Source: JAPPHA01 sp964291635
GTDB taxonomy: Bacteria; Pseudomonadota; Alphaproteobacteria; Rhodobacterales; Rhodobacteraceae
Length of the DNA stretch: 64,000 nt
NCBI GenBank assembly: GCA_964291635.2
Contig: OZ219892.1
Location: 62,001 to 126,000, forward strand
Direction of reading: 5' to 3'
The translations under genes and the position numbers were made by a program. Numbering within the stretch: position 1 is the stretch's first letter; every line of letters starts with the position of its first letter. The notes below the pieces were generated by a model, which was not told the origin of the DNA, searched no databases, and saw only the letters and a program-made list of their open reading frames with translations. Of this stretch, positions 61,688 through 64,000 are shown in pieces.

Positions 61688-63544
61688 ATGATGCGTTCCA
61701 TGCGTGCAAAAGGCAACAGGTCGCTGGCCCTGATCCTCGTCGGTCTTCTTATCGTCGGGCTTGCAGGTTTTGGCGTGGGAGGACTGGGAGGTGGCAGGAT
61801 CAATACGGTCGCGTCGGTTGGAGATGCGCCAGTCACCGTCAGTGCCTATGTGCGAATGCTCAACCAGAGATTGCAACAGATGGGCCGTGCGTTGTCGACA
61901 TCGGAAGCCGAAGAAATCGGGATATTCCGGGATGTGTTGCGCATCTCGCTGGATATCGCAGCGGTCAGCAACGAGGCTATGCAGTCCGGAATCAGTGTCG
62001 GAGATGAATTCGTTCTCGACAGCCTCATGGAGGGATCCAGGTTCCAGGGGATTGACGGAAACTTTGATCAGGCAGTGTACGAATTCGCGATCGAACGGGC
62101 GGGATTGACGACAGCGGAATTCGAGGAAGAACTCCGCGATGAACTGCGGCGCGGGATTATTCGCGACGCCGTCGCGCTTGGTGTTCATTCCTCCGGGGCT
62201 CTATCGGAAACCATCCTGCGGTACGAACTCGAGCGACGTGATTTCGAGTGGGCGAGATTCACGGAATCGAATCTCGACAGCCCGGTCGAATTTCCGTCCG
62301 GAAGTCAGATCGAAGCACATTATTCCGCTCATCCCGACGACTACATGAGTCCATTGACCCGTTCGTTGACCTATTCATGGCTCCGGCCAGACATGCTGAT
62401 TGACGAGGTGAAAGTCACCGATGCGGAGCTTCAGGAGGAGTACGACGCGCAGCCTGAACGGTTCGACATCCCCGAAATGCGTGCAGTGGAGCGCATAGCG
62501 TTCGAGACCGAGCAGGTCGCGGCGGATGCCCGTGCCCGGCTGGATTCGGGCGCGGTCAGTTTTGACGAAATTTTCGTGGAGCGCGGAATTGAGCCAGGCG
62601 ACGCTTACCTTGGGATGGTCGCCAGGGACGATCTGTCGGCTGACGCGGCGGAAGCCGTATTTGCCCTTGATCAACCGGGGATCGCAGGGCCGGTTGAATC
62701 GGTATTCGGGCTAGCGCTCTTTCGGGTTGGTTCGATTCAGAATGCGATCACGACTTCGATTGACGACGTCCGAGACGAGCTTCGCGCAGAACTTGCCTTG
62801 GGACGGGCAATTTCCCTGGTCAGCGAGCGCGTGTCGGAAATTGACGACCTGCTGGCCTCGGGAGCAACAATCGAAGAGATCACTGCAGAAACGGAACTCG
62901 AGGGCGGAAAGCTTGATCTTTCGGAGCTTGTCGAGTCACATCGGGGAATCGCCGCACACCAGGAGTTTCGAGATGCAGCCTGGTCGATCGAGTCCGGAGG
63001 TTTTCCGGAGATTCTCGATCTGGCCGACGGGAGCATATTCATGGTGAGACTGGATTCGGTTCGGGAGCCTGCTCCATTGCCATTGTCCGCTGTGCGTGAT
63101 GACGTCGTCGACGACTGGAAAAGCCAGGTGGTCATGGATCGTCTCTTTGAAGTGGCGGGCAGAGTCAAATCGAGTTTGACCGGCGGTGGAACACTTGAGG
63201 AGCATGGTCTCGACGCACAGACCGAGACAGGCGTGGTGCGCAATGCCACGGTCGTCGGAGCGCCGAGACACCTGATTGCCGAGGTCTTTTCTCTCGGGAT
63301 TGGAGAAGTCACTACCGTCGAAGGCGACGACGGCATGTATCTGGCCCGGCTGTCGGAGATTCGGGTTCCGGAATCCGAGGTAGAAGAGGCGGTAACGAGA
63401 TCCCGCGAGCGGAATGATCGGGTTCGCGGGTCCGACATGTTCCAACTTTATACGACCGCAGTCGAGAGTTCTGCCGGGGTTTCCATCAATCAGACAGCCA
63501 TCAACCAGATCAATACCCAACTCGTGGTCGGTGGAGACGGTTGA
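61688..63544 (+). CDS. ppiD: SurA-N/PpiD-type periplasmic peptidyl-prolyl isomerase
   Basis: A 618-residue membrane-anchored chaperone: an N-terminal helix (SLALILVGLLIVGLAGFGVG), a SurA-N-like domain, a parvulin-like PPIase region (MRAVERIAFETEQVAADARA ... FDEIFVERGIEPGDAYLG) and an extended C-terminal domain. It helps fold proteins emerging from the Sec channel. trpE follows at once, an arrangement I recall from other Alphaproteobacteria. ATG 61688 or 61691. Confidence 0.88.
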   Translation: MMRSMRAKGNRSLALILVGLLIVGLAGFGVGGLGGGRINTVASVGDAPVTVSAYVRMLNQRLQQMGRALSTSEAEEIGIFRDVLRISLDIAAVSNEAMQSGISVGDEFVLDSLMEGSRFQGIDGNFDQAVYEFAIERAGLTTAEFEEELRDELRRGIIRDAVALGVHSSGALSETILRYELERRDFEWARFTESNLDSPVEFPSGSQIEAHYSAHPDDYMSPLTRSLTYSWLRPDMLIDEVKVTDAELQEEYDAQPERFDIPEMRAVERIAFETEQVAADARARLDSGAVSFDEIFVERGIEPGDAYLGMVARDDLSADAAEAVFALDQPGIAGPVESVFGLALFRVGSIQNAITTSIDDVRDELRAELALGRAISLVSERVSEIDDLLASGATIEEITAETELEGGKLDLSELVESHRGIAAHQEFRDAAWSIESGGFPEILDLADGSIFMVRLDSVREPAPLPLSAVRDDVVDDWKSQVVMDRLFEVAGRVKSSLTGGGTLEEHGLDAQTETGVVRNATVVGAPRHLIAEVFSLGIGEVTTVEGDDGMYLARLSEIRVPESEVEEAVTRSRERNDRVRGSDMFQLYTTAVESSAGVSINQTAINQINTQLVVGGDG

Positions 63545-63548
63545 ACCC

Positions 63549-64000
63549 GTGATCCAGCAACCTGATTTCGCCACGTTTCGGAAAGGATTCTCCGGTGGGC
63601 AAAGTCAGGTTATCTACAGTTGCCTTCCTTCGGATCTCGAAACGCCCGTCTCCCTGTTTCTGAAACTGACGAACGGAAAGCCGGACAGTTTCCTGCTGGA
63701 ATCGGTCACGGGTGGTGAGATCAGGGGGCGGTATTCAGTCATCGGGTACAATCCTGACCTGATCTGGGAATGCCGCGGGACCTCATCATGGACCTATGAG
63801 CCGGGAGGCAAGCGTTCCGCGGATACGATCAACTCCGGCAACGACCCTATCGCGTCCCTGAGGTCACTGCTCAAGGCTTCGGAGATTTCGCTCCCGGGTG
63901 ATCTGCCCCCGATGGCAGCCGGACTGTTCGGGTACCTGGGCTACGACATGATCCGGTTGGTTGAACATCTCCCGGATATGAATCCTGACCCGCTCGGCCT
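63549..64000 (+). CDS. trpE: Anthranilate synthase component I (N-terminal part, runs off the window)
   Basis: It starts at GTG 63549 or GTG 63531 (the latter overlapping ppiD). The visible 150 residues contain LETPVSLFLKLTNGKPDSFL, LESVTGGEIRGRYSVIGYNP (tryptophan-binding LES box of TrpE) and LPPMAAGLFGYLGYDMIRLV. It makes anthranilate from chorismate in tryptophan synthesis. The catalytic C-terminal domain lies beyond base 64000. Confidence 0.93.
   Translation, partial: MIQQPDFATFRKGFSGGQSQVIYSCLPSDLETPVSLFLKLTNGKPDSFLLESVTGGEIRGRYSVIGYNPDLIWECRGTSSWTYEPGGKRSADTINSGNDPIASLRSLLKASEISLPGDLPPMAAGLFGYLGYDMIRLVEHLPDMNPDPLG

Noticed and set aside
1..64000. CRISPR arrays, rRNA or tRNA genes, phage structural genes
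   Set aside because: No regularly spaced repeats, no conserved rRNA or tRNA segments and no capsid, tail or terminase motifs were seen on reading both strands.

Overview
The window looks like a chromosomal segment of an alphaproteobacterium (uncultured or host/marine-associated type; inference). It is GC-rich. Its housekeeping anchors are parE plus an ABC-F ATPase (30.1-34.0 kb) and ppiD followed directly by trpE (61.7-64.0 kb); as I recall, that ppiD-trpE adjacency is common in Alphaproteobacteria. By eye the anchors are less GC-rich than the accessory blocks between them. No rRNA, tRNA or CRISPR was recognised.

Layout. 0-4.7 kb is a graveyard of mobile DNA: the 3' end of a DDE transposase gene joined to the 3' part of a group II intron, a DUF5372-like/recombinase-accessory fragment, a DUF3991/toprim pseudogene, an ankyrin/secreted-protein pair and an IS21 istA remnant. 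4.7-19.6 kb is a sugar-acid type catabolic locus: a Dpp-like ABC importer (SBP, two permeases, two ATPases), a sulfatase, SMP-30 lactonase, SDR, Gfo/Idh dehydrogenase, MR/MLE-family dehydratase, a broken 2-keto-acid hydratase, a broken AceE-like E1 and a LacI regulator. A LacI-type palindrome lies in the divergent promoter region. 19.7-29.4 kb is a second mobile block. Its centre is a three-layer nest: a large serine recombinase gene is split by an IS4-superfamily element with a 9-bp target duplication, and that element is itself split by a second IS with a 10-bp target duplication. Both elements encode a DruA-like DUF4338 domain fused to a DDE transposase.

34.4-47.9 kb is a second catabolic block: alpha/beta hydrolase, LLM flavin monooxygenase, MR/MLE enzyme, CaiB-type CoA-transferase, enoyl-CoA hydratase, a VOC epimerase gene broken by a 22-nt repeat, an ACMSD-type amidohydrolase, two triple-RidA fusion proteins, a single RidA, and a complete tripartite tricarboxylate transporter (tctC-tctB-tctA). 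48.0-52.4 kb is an FbpABC-like importer. 52.8-60.0 kb carries two mirror-image pairs of a 3-hydroxyisobutyrate-dehydrogenase-like enzyme and a Gfo/Idh enzyme around a decayed IS607 element (tnpA/tnpB) and a probable TRAP receptor remnant. An aminotransferase (60.4-61.5 kb) leads into ppiD-trpE.

The most striking feature is the nested pair of DruA-transposase elements. Removing both insertions (one copy of each duplication kept) restores an in-frame 767-codon outer DruA-transposase and an in-frame recombinase of about 728 residues. Several genes carry lesions (aceE-like, hydratase, toprim, parE, epimerase, tnpA, tnpB). Some are structural (a 22-nt insertion, an 11-nt duplication); others are single-base shifts that could be assembly errors.
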